Assembly (NCBI GenBank): GCA_900547445.1
Contig: URGJ01000001.1
Coordinates: forward strand, 62,001-126,000
DNA from: an uncultured Oscillospiraceae bacterium
GTDB taxonomy: Bacteria > Bacillota > Clostridia > Oscillospirales > Acutalibacteraceae
Length of the DNA stretch: 64,000 nucleotides
Reading direction: 5' to 3'
A model generated the notes under the pieces. The model was not told where the DNA came from. It searched no databases and worked only from the letters and a program-made list of their open reading frames with translations. The translations under genes and the position numbers were made by a program. This document shows positions 34,731 through 43,080 of the stretch, in pieces. How positions within the stretch are numbered: position 1 is the first letter of the stretch; each line of letters opens with the position of its first letter.

Positions 34731-35705
34731 TTACAGGTCGCCGCTCTCTTTTTCTTCGGGTAGTTGCCAATACCACACACTGCCTTCCTTAACAGATCGC
34801 ACACGCAGAGTTTTCTTTGCTTCATCGAGCACTCGTTTGGAGATACCCAAACTCTGCGCTTTTTGTAGCAAGGTCTGTTGCGGGTACTTCCCGCCGGATA
34901 GGCAGTCAACGATAAGGCTTTCAGCCATATCGGATTTCTTCTCACGACTGACACCGCTGAGAAGATCGTCGATGGAAATTTCATAATGACCGAGCCATTT
35001 GAAGCCGTTGGCTTCACTCAGTTCAAAGGCGATAGGCTTGCCTTCCGGTGCGAGGGAAGATTTTTGATGTGCCGCCACTCGTATCTCCGGCTTGTCCTTT
35101 ACTCTGCCGACTACAAGCACGCTTCTTGCAGCTGCTTGAAAGTCTATGGAACCAAGACCTCTATAATTGGATTTGTTACCCTGTGCCTTGTTTAAGTGTC
35201 CCACAAGTATAATCGCACAACGGTATTTGTCGGCGATCCTGCCAAGCTGAGAGAGAATGGTACGGACTTCATTTGCTCGGTTCATATCTACCTTTGCGCC
35301 GATATAGGCTTGCATCGGATCTAAGATAATTACCCTTGCCCCTGTTTCTGCAATTGCTTTTTCTACTCGCTCGTCAAGCATCGTCAATGTTGCCTCAGAT
35401 TCGTCGATCACCTTGATTTGTGAGCAGTCAGCATTACCGGCAAGAAGACGGGGCTTGATGGTATCCCCAAGCCCATCCTCTGCGGTTTGATATATTACCT
35501 TGATAGGCTCACGCTCGGTGTCGTCGCAGGGTAGTTTTTCTCCCCTTGACAACAGAGCCGCTAATCTCAATATCAGTGTTGTTTTACCCTCACCGCCGTC
35601 GCCGTGAATGATTGTCAACTTACCGTATGGGATATAGGGATACCACAGCCATTCCACTTCTTCGACGGGCACTTCATCCATACTGATGATTTTTAATTCC
35701 GCCAT
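34731..35705 (-). CDS. RepA-like AAA_25 ATPase (replicative helicase family)
   Basis: The 324-residue RecA-fold protein has Walker A, H-G-D-G-G-E-G-K-T-T, at residues 34-43. Walker B is R-V-I-I-L-D-P-M-Q-A-Y, followed by I-L-V-G-H-L-N-K. It is typical of the AAA_25 group that includes plasmid RepA hexameric helicases. It probably supports replication of the excised circle or of transferred single strands. AAAGGAGG precedes the start. Element A has a different, only distantly related ATPase at the same place (47297-48448), so this gene has been swapped within the conserved backbone. Confidence 0.85.
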   Translation of the reverse strand: MAELKIISMDEVPVEEVEWLWYPYIPYGKLTIIHGDGGEGKTTLILRLAALLSRGEKLPCDDTEREPIKVIYQTAEDGLGDTIKPRLLAGNADCSQIKVIDESEATLTMLDERVEKAIAETGARVIILDPMQAYIGAKVDMNRANEVRTILSQLGRIADKYRCAIILVGHLNKAQGNKSNYRGLGSIDFQAAARSVLVVGRVKDKPEIRVAAHQKSSLAPEGKPIAFELSEANGFKWLGHYEISIDDLLSGVSREKKSDMAESLIVDCLSGGKYPQQTLLQKAQSLGISKRVLDEAKKTLRVRSVKEGSVWYWQLPEEKESGDL

Positions 35706-35754
35706 AGGCGTTGCCTCCTTTCAATTTTTCTCAAAACTATTGAAATTGGAGGAG

Positions 35755-35853
35755 TCATAGGTTATAATATTTGCAGTACATTTTTTGAGAAGACTGTTCC
35801 GTATCTGCGCCAACAGATACATTGAGAACAGTCTTTTCGGTTTTATATGCCAT
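35755..35853 (-). CDS. Short leader ORF with embedded nested hairpin
   Basis: An ATG at 35853 with AAGGAG upstream opens a 32-codon frame ending in TGA at 35755. It contains V-S-V-G-A-D-T-E-Q-S, the same ten residues found at positions 11-20 of the RepA-like protein of element A. The underlying DNA forms a nested hairpin: outer arms 35791-35799 and 35826-35834, inner arms 35801-35807 and 35814-35820. It overlaps the end of the mobC-like gene by 11 bp and precedes the ATPase gene by about 50 bp. It may be an attenuation leader or a truncated RepA N-terminus. Confidence 0.5.
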   Translation of the reverse strand: MAYKTEKTVLNVSVGADTEQSSQKMYCKYYNL

Positions 35854-36175
35854 CCTTTCGCTCCTTCATTCCATATAGCGTGGTGTTAATCTGCTCAATA
35901 CGATCGAGCAGGTCATCGTGAACATTTGCGCCGGCTTCGATGCGTTTAAGTTCATCGAGGACGGCGGCAAGCTCGTTTCGCAGAGCCTTATAAACTCTCG
36001 GATTGCCGACCACCGTTATTTGTTGTTGCAGGGCACGAGCACAAAGATAATCTTGCTTTGTCAGTCCCGATATTCTGACATTACTGTCCAAAACATCAGC
36101 CTCCTGTGGCGACATACGAAAAGCGATTGTTTTGCTCCTCCAACGGTTGTGGCGGTCAAGATTTTTAGCGGACAT
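35843..36175 (-). CDS. MobC-like relaxosome accessory protein
   Basis: I start at the ATG at 36175, which follows AAGGATGG and overlaps the integrase end by 11 bp; this gives 110 residues. The N-terminus N-R-W-R-S-K-T-I-A-F-R-M-S-P-Q-E-A looks like a ribbon-helix-helix DNA-binding unit. The middle has L-T-K-Q-D-Y and N-P-R-V-Y-K-A-L-R, which is shared with the element A copy at 48445. MobC-type proteins help the relaxase open oriT. A role as operon regulator is possible. Confidence 0.78.
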   Translation of the reverse strand: MSAKNLDRHNRWRSKTIAFRMSPQEADVLDSNVRISGLTKQDYLCARALQQQITVVGNPRVYKALRNELAAVLDELKRIEAGANVHDDLLDRIEQINTTLYGMKERKDGI

Positions 36176-37253
36176 TTTCAATATCCATCCTTTCATATTC
36201 AAGTTTCTTTGCCATTTCTGTCTGTTTTGACGGGAATAAGTGTGCATAGCGATATGTGATCTCAATGCTTTCGTGACCGACACGGTCAGCAATTGCCACC
36301 GCAGAAAAGCCCATATCTATGAGCAGGGAAATATGGCTATGGCGCAAATCGTGAATGCGGATACGCTTTACCCCTGCGGCTCTTGAGCCACGATCCATTT
36401 CTCGGTGCAGATAATTCTTTGAAATGGGGAATATACGGTCTTTCTTTTTGTAGCCGTACAGCATACCGATATAATCCTGCATTTCCTCACAGAGAAACTG
36501 CGGCATTTTAATTGTGCGGTTGCTTTTCCTTGTTTTCGGTGTGGTAATGACAGCTTCGCCGTGCAAACGCTGATAAGATTTGCTGATTGTAACTGTGCCT
36601 TTTTCAAAGTCGAAGTCCCCCGCAGTCAGGGCGAGCAACTCGCCCTCACGAATGCCGCACCAGTAAAGCATTTCAAATGCGTAATAGGATACGGGCTTGT
36701 CCATCATTTCATCGGCAAACTTCTTGTACTCTTCTTTCGTCCAAAACTTCATTTCCTTGCGTTCCTCTGTGCCCATATTACCGGCTTTTGCGGCGGGATT
36801 GGAACGAAGGTCATAATGTCTTACAGCGTGGTTAAATATAGCACTAAGCTGATTGTGGACGGTTTTGAGATAGGTCTGTGAATACGGCTTCTTCTTTTCA
36901 TCACGAAAAGCGAGCAATTCATTCTGCCAAGCGATTACATCCTTTGTGGTGATCTCACTGACATTTTTCTTTTCAAAATAGGGTAAAATCTTGGTTTCAA
37001 TGATATGCTTTTTGGTCAGCCAAGTGTTTTCTTTTAAGCGAGGTTTTATGTCCTTTATATAAAGCTCAACAAAGGCGGAAAAGTTCATATCCATATCGGC
37101 AGCACTTTGCTGCTTAAATACTCGCTCCCACTCCTGAGCCTCTCGTTTGGTTTCAAAACCTCGCTTACATTTCTGTTTGCGCTCGCCTTTACAATCTACA
37201 TATCGTGTTAAAACATACCAAGTGCCGTTATCTTCATTTTTATAAACAGGCAT
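36165..37253 (-). CDS. int: Tyrosine recombinase integrase of element B
   Basis: The start at 37253 has AAGGAG upstream and gives 362 residues. An AP2-like arm-binding domain at the N-terminus (N-G-T-W-Y-V-L-T-R-Y-V-D-C-K-G) precedes a SAM-like core-binding domain and the catalytic domain. The catalytic domain has Arg in W-C-G-I-R-E-G-E-L, H-D-L-R-H-S-H, the later conserved His in V-G-H-E-S-I-E, and Tyr in T-Y-R-Y-A-H-L. The enzyme lies 1.3 kb from the core at 38523 and closely resembles the element A integrase, consistent with both using the guaA 3' end. Confidence 0.94.
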   Translation of the reverse strand: MPVYKNEDNGTWYVLTRYVDCKGERKQKCKRGFETKREAQEWERVFKQQSAADMDMNFSAFVELYIKDIKPRLKENTWLTKKHIIETKILPYFEKKNVSEITTKDVIAWQNELLAFRDEKKKPYSQTYLKTVHNQLSAIFNHAVRHYDLRSNPAAKAGNMGTEERKEMKFWTKEEYKKFADEMMDKPVSYYAFEMLYWCGIREGELLALTAGDFDFEKGTVTISKSYQRLHGEAVITTPKTRKSNRTIKMPQFLCEEMQDYIGMLYGYKKKDRIFPISKNYLHREMDRGSRAAGVKRIRIHDLRHSHISLLIDMGFSAVAIADRVGHESIEITYRYAHLFPSKQTEMAKKLEYERMDIENVR

Positions 37254-37440
37254 TTTTGTTCTCCTTTCTGGCTTGGTACAGCCTTTCATTAAAATACTCT
37301 CTGTTGACTCTTCCTGAGATGGTAATGAAACCTTTACGCTTCAGTTCCCCGTTCAGCTCTCGTATGACTTTGTAGGCATACGAGGTTGAAACATCGAGAA
37401 TCTCAGCGACTTCTTCCACACGCATAAACTGTTGTCCCAT
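37240..37440 (-). CDS. xis: Excisionase-like helix-turn-helix protein
   Basis: A 66-residue protein with M-R-V-E-E-V-A-E-I-L-D-V-S-T-S-Y-A-Y-K-V-I-R-E-L-N, a MerR/Xis-like winged helix. Small proteins of this type are encoded directly before the integrase in Tn916-like and related elements and direct excision. Its end overlaps the integrase start by 14 bp. AAAGGAGG precedes the ATG. Confidence 0.85.
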   Translation of the reverse strand: MGQQFMRVEEVAEILDVSTSYAYKVIRELNGELKRKGFITISGRVNREYFNERLYQARKENKNACL

Positions 37441-37594
37441 AAGTTTCCTCCTTTCTTCGGTTGATATAATGGGTTGCCGTTTTACCCAAGTGCCGTTCCT
37501 ACCCCTGCTGTTTCAGCGGCGTTGTTTCGCTCGCTCCGTCGCCACTCGGAGGTCTTGACAAAATCATATCACACTTGGACGGTCATTCAATTTT

Positions 37595-37647
37595 ACTAAG
37601 CGTAATTGCTTAGTTCTATATCATTATACTAAGCATATTTGCTTTTG
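37595..37647. promoter_or_regulatory. Paired operators for the element B XRE regulator
   Basis: ACTAAGC-N6-GCTTAGT at 37595-37614 is a perfect inverted repeat. A second, weaker site, ACTAAGC-N6-GCTTTTG, lies 33 bp further on at 37628-37647, about three helical turns away. They sit between the excisionase gene and the divergent XRE gene, where a phage-repressor-like protein would control both directions. Confidence 0.55.
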
Positions 37648-37694
37648 TCAAGTGGCTTGCAAGAAAATACTAAACTTTTTTGTTTTGATTTCTC

Positions 37695-37723
37695 TTGACA
37701 CCACTAAACATTTCTGCTATACT
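37695..37723 (+). promoter_or_regulatory. Promoter of the element B XRE gene
   Basis: TTGACA (37695-37700) and TATACT (37718-37723) are 17 bp apart, a near-consensus vegetative promoter 30 bp upstream of the XRE start. Confidence 0.75.
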
Positions 37724-37753
37724 ATATGTGAACACTTGAAAAGAGGTGCTTTT

Positions 37754-38284
37754 ATGGCTATTAGCGAAAGAATTCACTTTTTCCGAAATCTGCGTGGAAT
37801 GACACAGAAATATCTCGGTTTACAACTCGGTTTTCCCGATAAATCTGCTGATGTTCGCATGGCACAGTATGAAACAGGTTCCCGTACTCCAAAAGCGGAT
37901 ATTACCGCAGCGTTGGCACAAGTTTTGGATGTTGCACCCGAAGCATTGAACGTGCCCGATATTGACAGTTACATAGGTTTGGCTCACACTTTCTTTGCGC
38001 TTGAAGACATTTATGGCATTACCGTCAGCGAAGCCGATGGGGAACTCTGCCTTAAAGTTAATGCCGACAAAGGCAAGGATGCCGCAGAGGTTATCCGTAT
38101 GCTTGCCGCTTGGAACGAACAGAAAGCCAAACTCGATTCAGGTGAGATCGACAAGGAAACCTACGACCAATGGCGCTATCACTATCCCAAGTTCGATACA
38201 ACTGGCGGATGGGTTAAAGTTCCTTCCCAAGAACTCAGCGATGCTATGGTCGAAGCGTTCAAAGACCGTTTGAAACCGGACTAA
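37754..38284 (+). CDS. XRE family transcriptional regulator of element B
   Basis: I start at the ATG at 37754, which has GAGGTG upstream, giving 176 residues. The N-terminal helix-turn-helix spans I-S-E-R-I-H-F-F-R-N-L-R-G-M-T-Q-K-Y-L-G-L and S-R-T-P-K-A-D-I-T-A-A-L-A. The C-terminal half is acidic and ends with Y-D-Q-W-R-Y-H-Y-P. It is divergent from the excisionase-integrase operon across paired operators, so it is probably the element's repressor. It is homologous to the regulator at 50332. Confidence 0.88.
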   Translation: MAISERIHFFRNLRGMTQKYLGLQLGFPDKSADVRMAQYETGSRTPKADITAALAQVLDVAPEALNVPDIDSYIGLAHTFFALEDIYGITVSEADGELCLKVNADKGKDAAEVIRMLAAWNEQKAKLDSGEIDKETYDQWRYHYPKFDTTGGWVKVPSQELSDAMVEAFKDRLKPD

Positions 38285-38297
38285 GAAAAAAGACGAC

Positions 38298-38339
38298 AAA
38301 AAGCCCTTAACTGCGGTAATCCACAGTTAAGGGCTTTTT
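38298..38339 (+). terminator. Intrinsic terminator after the XRE gene
   Basis: A perfect 16-bp stem (38298-38313 with 38324-38339) with flanking A and T tracts follows the XRE stop codon by 14 bp. Confidence 0.9.
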
Positions 38340-38441
38340 AATCGTCTAATACAGATTTAATTGTTGATGACAACCACTTGACTATTATTCTGATAACCTA
38401 CAAACCACTCGTGGTATAGAATAATGGTCACTCTAAGGATT

Positions 38442-38461
38442 GTTATCAAATCGTTATCAAA
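38442..38461. repeat. Putative integrase arm-type repeats, right end of element B
   Basis: GTTATCAAA occurs at 38442-38450 and 38453-38461, an 11-bp period, about 60-80 bp left of the core at 38523. The GTTATCA variant matches the left end of element B. Confidence 0.6.
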
Positions 38462-38517
38462 AGAGGTGAGCGAAATCCGAAAACCCTTGATATTACTGGG
38501 CTTTTAGGCTTTCTGTG

Positions 38518-38530
38518 ATTATTCCCACTC
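38518..38530. other. att core between elements B and A
   Basis: ATTATTCCCACTC here is an exact 13-bp repeat of the guaA 3' end at 51604-51616. The stretch 38340-38685 contains only this core and its flanking arm repeats; I see no gene in it. Confidence 0.75.
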
Positions 38531-38633
38531 CTAAGTATAAAACAGACTTTAACTGTTTTTGCTTAGGAATTATGACTTAATATGTTTTTATTTGGTACAG
38601 ATTATCTCAATTCTATGAGGTATTTCTGCTTTT

Positions 38634-38665
38634 GCTATCAAATAGCTATCACTTGTATGCTATCA
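38634..38665. repeat. Putative integrase arm-type repeats, left end of element A
   Basis: GCTATCA occurs at 38634-38640, 38645-38651 and 38659-38665, the first two with 11-bp period. The variant equals that at the right end of element A and differs from element B. Confidence 0.6.
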
Positions 38666-38685
38666 TAAAAGTGATTTTCTCTAAA

Positions 38686-39507
38686 TTATTTTTCTTGTAA
38701 TATAATTGGCAAAAGTTGAGAAAATTTGCTAATTGTATAATCCGGTTTTATGCCAAAGGAAATGTATTGCTTTTTTAGTTCTTTTTCTCTTATGAAATCG
38801 TCCTCAGTCCAACTTGTTATGTCAACAAGCAAATCATAATAATTGTTTTTTTCTTTCGGATAATTAGCCCATACAGATGTTATATTTGCCAACTTTGCCA
38901 TATATACATCTTTAGTTAAACTATCTCCAATATAAGCCGCATCACTTATACTACAATTTTCTTGGTTGCAAATATTAATCAACACATCTTTATCAGGTTT
39001 TTTGCTTTTTACTGTAATTATTTTTTCATCCAAAGGAATATTGCTTTCGTATTCACTTTCAGATGTATATATATGTTTAAAATACTGAGAAATTCCTAAT
39101 CTTTTCAAACGATAAAAACCATTTTCTTGAGCAGATTCAGTATATCCAATTATTGTAACGCCATTCTCGAACAATCGCTTAAGCGTATCTGCAACTCCAT
39201 CATATAATTGTAATTTACGTTTTCTAACGGAATTAAATTTATGAAAGGCTTCTCCCAAGATCTCTTTTATTTCTTCTTTACTTTTTCCATTATATTTGTT
39301 CAATATCGATGGTAGTTCTAACGTAGCAAAAGGATACTCAACACTACCATAACATTGGTGTATCGACTTATATTCTTTTAAAAGAATATCTTTGTTTATT
39401 TTTGTGATGTTTACTATTTCATCTACCATTTCATAGAAAGAAGGGATAAAAAAACCAAGCCAATCATATAGCGTATCGTCTAAATCAGTTATTATTATTT
39501 TCTTCAT
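38686..39507 (-). CDS. HAD-superfamily phosphatase
   Basis: The start at 39507 follows GGGGG inside the end of the preceding gene and gives 273 residues. HAD motif I is D-L-D-D-T at residues 8-12, with Asp8 as nucleophile and Asp10 as general acid. Motif II is I-G-Y-T-E-S, and motif IV is Y-I-G-D-S-L-T-K-D. A helical cap lies between I and II, as in subclass I phosphatases acting on small phosphorylated substrates. It is the last gene of the restriction-modification operon, separated by 1 bp from the metallophosphoesterase gene, so it is very likely co-translated. Substrate unknown. Confidence 0.87.
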   Translation of the reverse strand: MKKIIITDLDDTLYDWLGFFIPSFYEMVDEIVNITKINKDILLKEYKSIHQCYGSVEYPFATLELPSILNKYNGKSKEEIKEILGEAFHKFNSVRKRKLQLYDGVADTLKRLFENGVTIIGYTESAQENGFYRLKRLGISQYFKHIYTSESEYESNIPLDEKIITVKSKKPDKDVLINICNQENCSISDAAYIGDSLTKDVYMAKLANITSVWANYPKEKNNYYDLLVDITSWTEDDFIREKELKKQYISFGIKPDYTISKFSQLLPIILQEK

Positions 39508-39508
39508 T

Positions 39509-41110
39509 TTAACCCCCAAAAGGTATTATATATTTGCATATAGGTTCTGTTTTTTCATTGCTACCACTAGGGAATAATTCATATATATTGAGCTTTAAGA
39601 TTTTTTCTTCTATTTGAATTGTAGCAAACTGATTATTATATCCATCTGTTAAATCAGATTTAGAAGCACCTGTGCTTCCTAAGCCAATCACATAAATTGT
39701 CTTTTTTTGATCATCTTTACTTCCACATTTTCGTGTCATCTCTACATAAAAATTTTTATGAGTATGTCCGTGTAATACTAATAATATATTATTTTGTATA
39801 CAGAACTGAGAAATGGCTTCACTGTCAAGTAACATTGAATACATCGGATTAACCTTAGGTTCTTCTGAATATATCACTGGCAAAAGATTATGATGCATAA
39901 CTAAAATTCTCAATACATTCATTTTATCGGTCACTTTTAATGCATTCCTTAACTCAAACAACTGATTATTTCCAGCAAAACCCATTCCCCTAAAATGTTC
40001 TCGATCTTGTTGTAATATACAGGTATTTAGTGCTATTATTTCTACTAATGTGCCATTAAGTGCAACAAATCTATGAATATTATTGTTATATTTATTAGCA
40101 GTTATGCCTTTTACCTTTTCATAGAAATCAATGTAATTATTCTTTGCTTTGTCATAATTAAGTTCAATAGGCGAATTGTCTTCGTAGTCTTTTTCAGAAT
40201 ATTTCATATCGTGATTGCCAGGACAAAATATATATGATTCGCCATCTGTTCCATAACCACTTGTCATTTGACAGAAAAATTTTTTTGCTTCTGCAAACTC
40301 TTTTTCATCAGCAGAAAAGGTAAAATCCCCTGATACAATAACTTTTGAAAATTTTTTAAATTTTATTGAATCCAACTTGTTTTTTAAAATATCAAATATT
40401 TGGTTGTTACTGCCAACAGATTTTTTGAAAGCAAAATGATTGTCAGAGAAGTGTAAATCAGAAAGCCATAGTAATTGATTGGTGTTAGCTATAGAAAAGG
40501 ATGTTTCAACATTTCCGTTTCCCGGAGCATATGAAACAATTTGTCGATTTTCATCATCAGTTTTAGCTTTTCTTAAAAACCAAATGGTACATTGTTGTTC
40601 AATCAACTCATTTAAATTATAAACCTTTTTATTATTAAAAACAGAAAACGGAGACGTTTTACTTGCAAAATGCTCATCAACTTGTACATAAGAATAATTG
40701 TTAATGTATTTGTCAGGACTATCTATAGGTTCGGATATCTTGTCGAACTTGAACCACATTAAATATTCATTTTTATTGTAATACGCAGGTGTTGCATTCT
40801 TTTGTGGTGAAGGGATAGGATTATTGAAATCAAATTTTATATCTATACATTGTGCCCTTCTAAGTTCACTTCTACCTGAATCAAGTAAAAACACTTCAAA
40901 ATGTGTATCACTAACAGCTTTTTCTGCTAATGATTTGAAGACTTCAAGCGCAACTTTTTCTTGTGGCTTCGCCCACCATCCCCACCAAACAAAACCTTTT
41001 GCTGCAATTTTATCATTGTGTATCTTGATCGTGTTTTTTGAAGACAAATCTCTATATCTTAGTACTATTGTTTCAATTTCGCAACCCAAGATCGTGTCAC
41101 ATCCTTTCAT
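39509..41110 (-). CDS. Calcineurin-like metallophosphoesterase with unknown N-terminal domain
   Basis: A 533-residue protein. The C-terminal 320 residues hold every metallophosphoesterase motif: S-D-L-H-F-S, V-S-G-D-F-T, G-N-H-D-M, V-M-H-H-N and H-G-H-T-H. The N-terminal 200 residues (with F-V-W-W-G-W-W-A-K-P and T-I-W-F-L-R-K-A) match nothing I recognise. The start lies 14 bp inside the restriction endonuclease gene, implying coupled translation; the ribosome binding site for the ATG at 41110 is weak. A linked metallophosphoesterase is unusual for a type IIS restriction operon. It might process nucleic-acid ends or a signalling nucleotide, but that is inference. Confidence 0.85.
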   Translation of the reverse strand: MKGCDTILGCEIETIVLRYRDLSSKNTIKIHNDKIAAKGFVWWGWWAKPQEKVALEVFKSLAEKAVSDTHFEVFLLDSGRSELRRAQCIDIKFDFNNPIPSPQKNATPAYYNKNEYLMWFKFDKISEPIDSPDKYINNYSYVQVDEHFASKTSPFSVFNNKKVYNLNELIEQQCTIWFLRKAKTDDENRQIVSYAPGNGNVETSFSIANTNQLLWLSDLHFSDNHFAFKKSVGSNNQIFDILKNKLDSIKFKKFSKVIVSGDFTFSADEKEFAEAKKFFCQMTSGYGTDGESYIFCPGNHDMKYSEKDYEDNSPIELNYDKAKNNYIDFYEKVKGITANKYNNNIHRFVALNGTLVEIIALNTCILQQDREHFRGMGFAGNNQLFELRNALKVTDKMNVLRILVMHHNLLPVIYSEEPKVNPMYSMLLDSEAISQFCIQNNILLVLHGHTHKNFYVEMTRKCGSKDDQKKTIYVIGLGSTGASKSDLTDGYNNQFATIQIEEKILKLNIYELFPSGSNEKTEPICKYIIPFGG

Positions 41111-43067
41111 TTATACAGCTTTCATACCACTCGTGAGGGAGTAAAGTCGAATTAAAAGCAGCTTCAAATAACGGGTACAATTCTTTATATGTTTTGCCGT
41201 TAGACACAATTTTCTTTAACTCCGATGTTTGCAGCGGAATGATTTTCATTCCTGCTACAGACTTTGAATAGTCTTGTGGATCATAAAACGGCGTTGTTTT
41301 TCTGCTACGAAAATCAGAAATAACATTTATGTTAAGATAGTTTGTAGCAAATACGCAGTAAGAATTCATATTACCGCTGCGTATTAAATGCATGCCCAAA
41401 TGTCTTGATACCGGTTCCATTTCCATTCTACGTTGGTTTGTACTGTCGGCAAGTGTTGCTTCGAGCAAAAGTGTATGTTCAGGATAGTACTCGGTTGCCT
41501 CATATTCATAAACTATATCTGCCTCGCCACCGGCTGCGTGAGTTTTAGGTAGTAAATCAGCATCCAGCGAGAGCTTCATATAATCAAGAATCTTACCGTG
41601 CCTTTCACTTGCTTTGTACCACAAAATACCAAGCACATATTCAAAAATCGTAGGTACATCGGCATTATCGGTAACCATACTTCTGATTTCATCATCATTT
41701 CTGGTTTCAAAGCAATCCAAAAGTGACAATATCTTGTCATCAGTAAATTTAGTATCTATAAGGTGCTGTAATCTCTGGTAGCGTGTATCCTCCAAAGCAG
41801 CACGGGCCGATTGCATATCAGAAACATTTATGCCGAGTTCTTCATTAATTCCTGCAACAATAGTGTCATCATCAACTATGAGACATTCTGATATTTCTGG
41901 CATATCACAATCTTCATACAGCAATTCAGAAGAAGTAAATGCATCTTGATATAATTTCGCTGCTACTGATTTGAAAAAGTGTTTCGGCACTATATCAAAT
42001 TTTATAGTATCATCCTCAAATAACACTACATCCGTTGTTTTAATATACCTACGATTAAGGTCAAGATAGTCTGAAAGCGTGGCTTTAGCCTTAAATAAGT
42101 GCATTATTTTAAAGAAAGCAATTTTGAAGGTGTTTTCATCTTCAACTTCGTTAAATAGGGTTGTTTTCAAATGTGCCACAGGATGGTTACTAATTGCCTT
42201 TTCAGAGGTGGTATCAAATAAATAATTGCGCCACCATTTCCCTATTTTTATATCTCTTGTTGCATCATAAATAGATATCAAGTTATCTATATCATTCAAT
42301 ACGAAAACTCGGTGTAATGCTTGATACAATTTAAAATACGACTTATCGTATTGTCGACTTTTTCTGTTGAGTCCTATTTCACATATCAACTCTTCTGTAA
42401 CTTCATTATCAATAAAATAATCCAAAGCCGTTTTGTAATTAAGCATTCCCATCAATCGATTTACAATGATTTCATCAATAGATATATTTCTGCAACGCAA
42501 TTTGGATATACCGTCAATAATTTCGTTCGTTTCTGTTTCGCCAATGCAAAGAGGTAAAAGATATGTATATTCATCAAGTGTTAAATAATCAAATTTATTC
42601 AACAAATGAATCAATACCATAAATGGTCGCACAGTGTGTCCGTCCACATTATAATATGTTTTCAGCAATTGCTTCAAATAGATATAGCTGTCTTTTGCTA
42701 TTTGAAATTGATTATCAGAAGAAAAATCATTTTCTGAAGTGATTTTAAGCAGTGCTTTACCGGCATTGCTCAGTTTTCTTCCATCATCTATTAACCCAAT
42801 ATCAACTAAGCCTGAAGTTTTTTCACGAGCGTCTTTTGGTTTGTTTCCGGCATTGCCTTCAACAAAGTCTTTAGATTGCATAAAATCATAATAACGAGTT
42901 TGTAAATCTTTATTTCCCGACCAGCTTTTACTCTTATTCTCTTCAAGCTTCCAAAACTCATCTAACAACGAAAGTTGTTCTTCAATAGTTTTATTGAAAT
43001 TTTTTGTTCTAAAGCTGGTTGTTCCCAGACTCCAGCAAAAGCTTTTATACGGAATCACATTCGGCAT
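41097..43067 (-). CDS. AlwI/BstNBI-family type IIS restriction endonuclease
   Basis: The 656-residue protein begins with S-F-C-W-S-L-G-T-T-S-F-R, a family hallmark of the recognition half. The C-terminal catalytic block has T-H-A-A-G-G-E-A-D-I-V-Y-E-Y with Asp517 and L-L-L-E-A-T-L with Glu536, then M-E-P-V-S-R-H. This matches the pattern known from N.BstNBI (T-H-A-A-G, E-V-T, S-E-P-V-T-R-H). Relatives recognise asymmetric sites such as GGATC or GAGTC and cut a few bases away; the site of this enzyme cannot be read from sequence. Two adenine methyltransferases sit upstream, as expected when both strands of an asymmetric site need protection. Confidence 0.88.
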   Translation of the reverse strand: MPNVIPYKSFCWSLGTTSFRTKNFNKTIEEQLSLLDEFWKLEENKSKSWSGNKDLQTRYYDFMQSKDFVEGNAGNKPKDAREKTSGLVDIGLIDDGRKLSNAGKALLKITSENDFSSDNQFQIAKDSYIYLKQLLKTYYNVDGHTVRPFMVLIHLLNKFDYLTLDEYTYLLPLCIGETETNEIIDGISKLRCRNISIDEIIVNRLMGMLNYKTALDYFIDNEVTEELICEIGLNRKSRQYDKSYFKLYQALHRVFVLNDIDNLISIYDATRDIKIGKWWRNYLFDTTSEKAISNHPVAHLKTTLFNEVEDENTFKIAFFKIMHLFKAKATLSDYLDLNRRYIKTTDVVLFEDDTIKFDIVPKHFFKSVAAKLYQDAFTSSELLYEDCDMPEISECLIVDDDTIVAGINEELGINVSDMQSARAALEDTRYQRLQHLIDTKFTDDKILSLLDCFETRNDDEIRSMVTDNADVPTIFEYVLGILWYKASERHGKILDYMKLSLDADLLPKTHAAGGEADIVYEYEATEYYPEHTLLLEATLADSTNQRRMEMEPVSRHLGMHLIRSGNMNSYCVFATNYLNINVISDFRSRKTTPFYDPQDYSKSVAGMKIIPLQTSELKKIVSNGKTYKELYPLFEAAFNSTLLPHEWYESCINERM

Positions 43068-43080
43068 AACCGTACTCTCC

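Larger units (their letters stand above)
25834..38530. mobile_element. Element B: guaA-targeted integrative mobilizable element with AbiE and helicase-nuclease cargo
   Basis: The boundaries are guaA-type cores at 25837 and 38523. GTTATCA arm-type repeats lie inside each end (25944-25974 and 38442-38461), a variant not used by element A. From left to right it holds AbiEi-AbiEii, a 5-kb DUF4011 helicase-nuclease gene, then the leftward backbone tnpV, mob with putative oriT, repA-like ATPase, leader ORF, mobC-like, integrase and excisionase, and a divergent XRE regulator. There is no conjugation apparatus, so it would need a helper for transfer. Confidence 0.75.
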
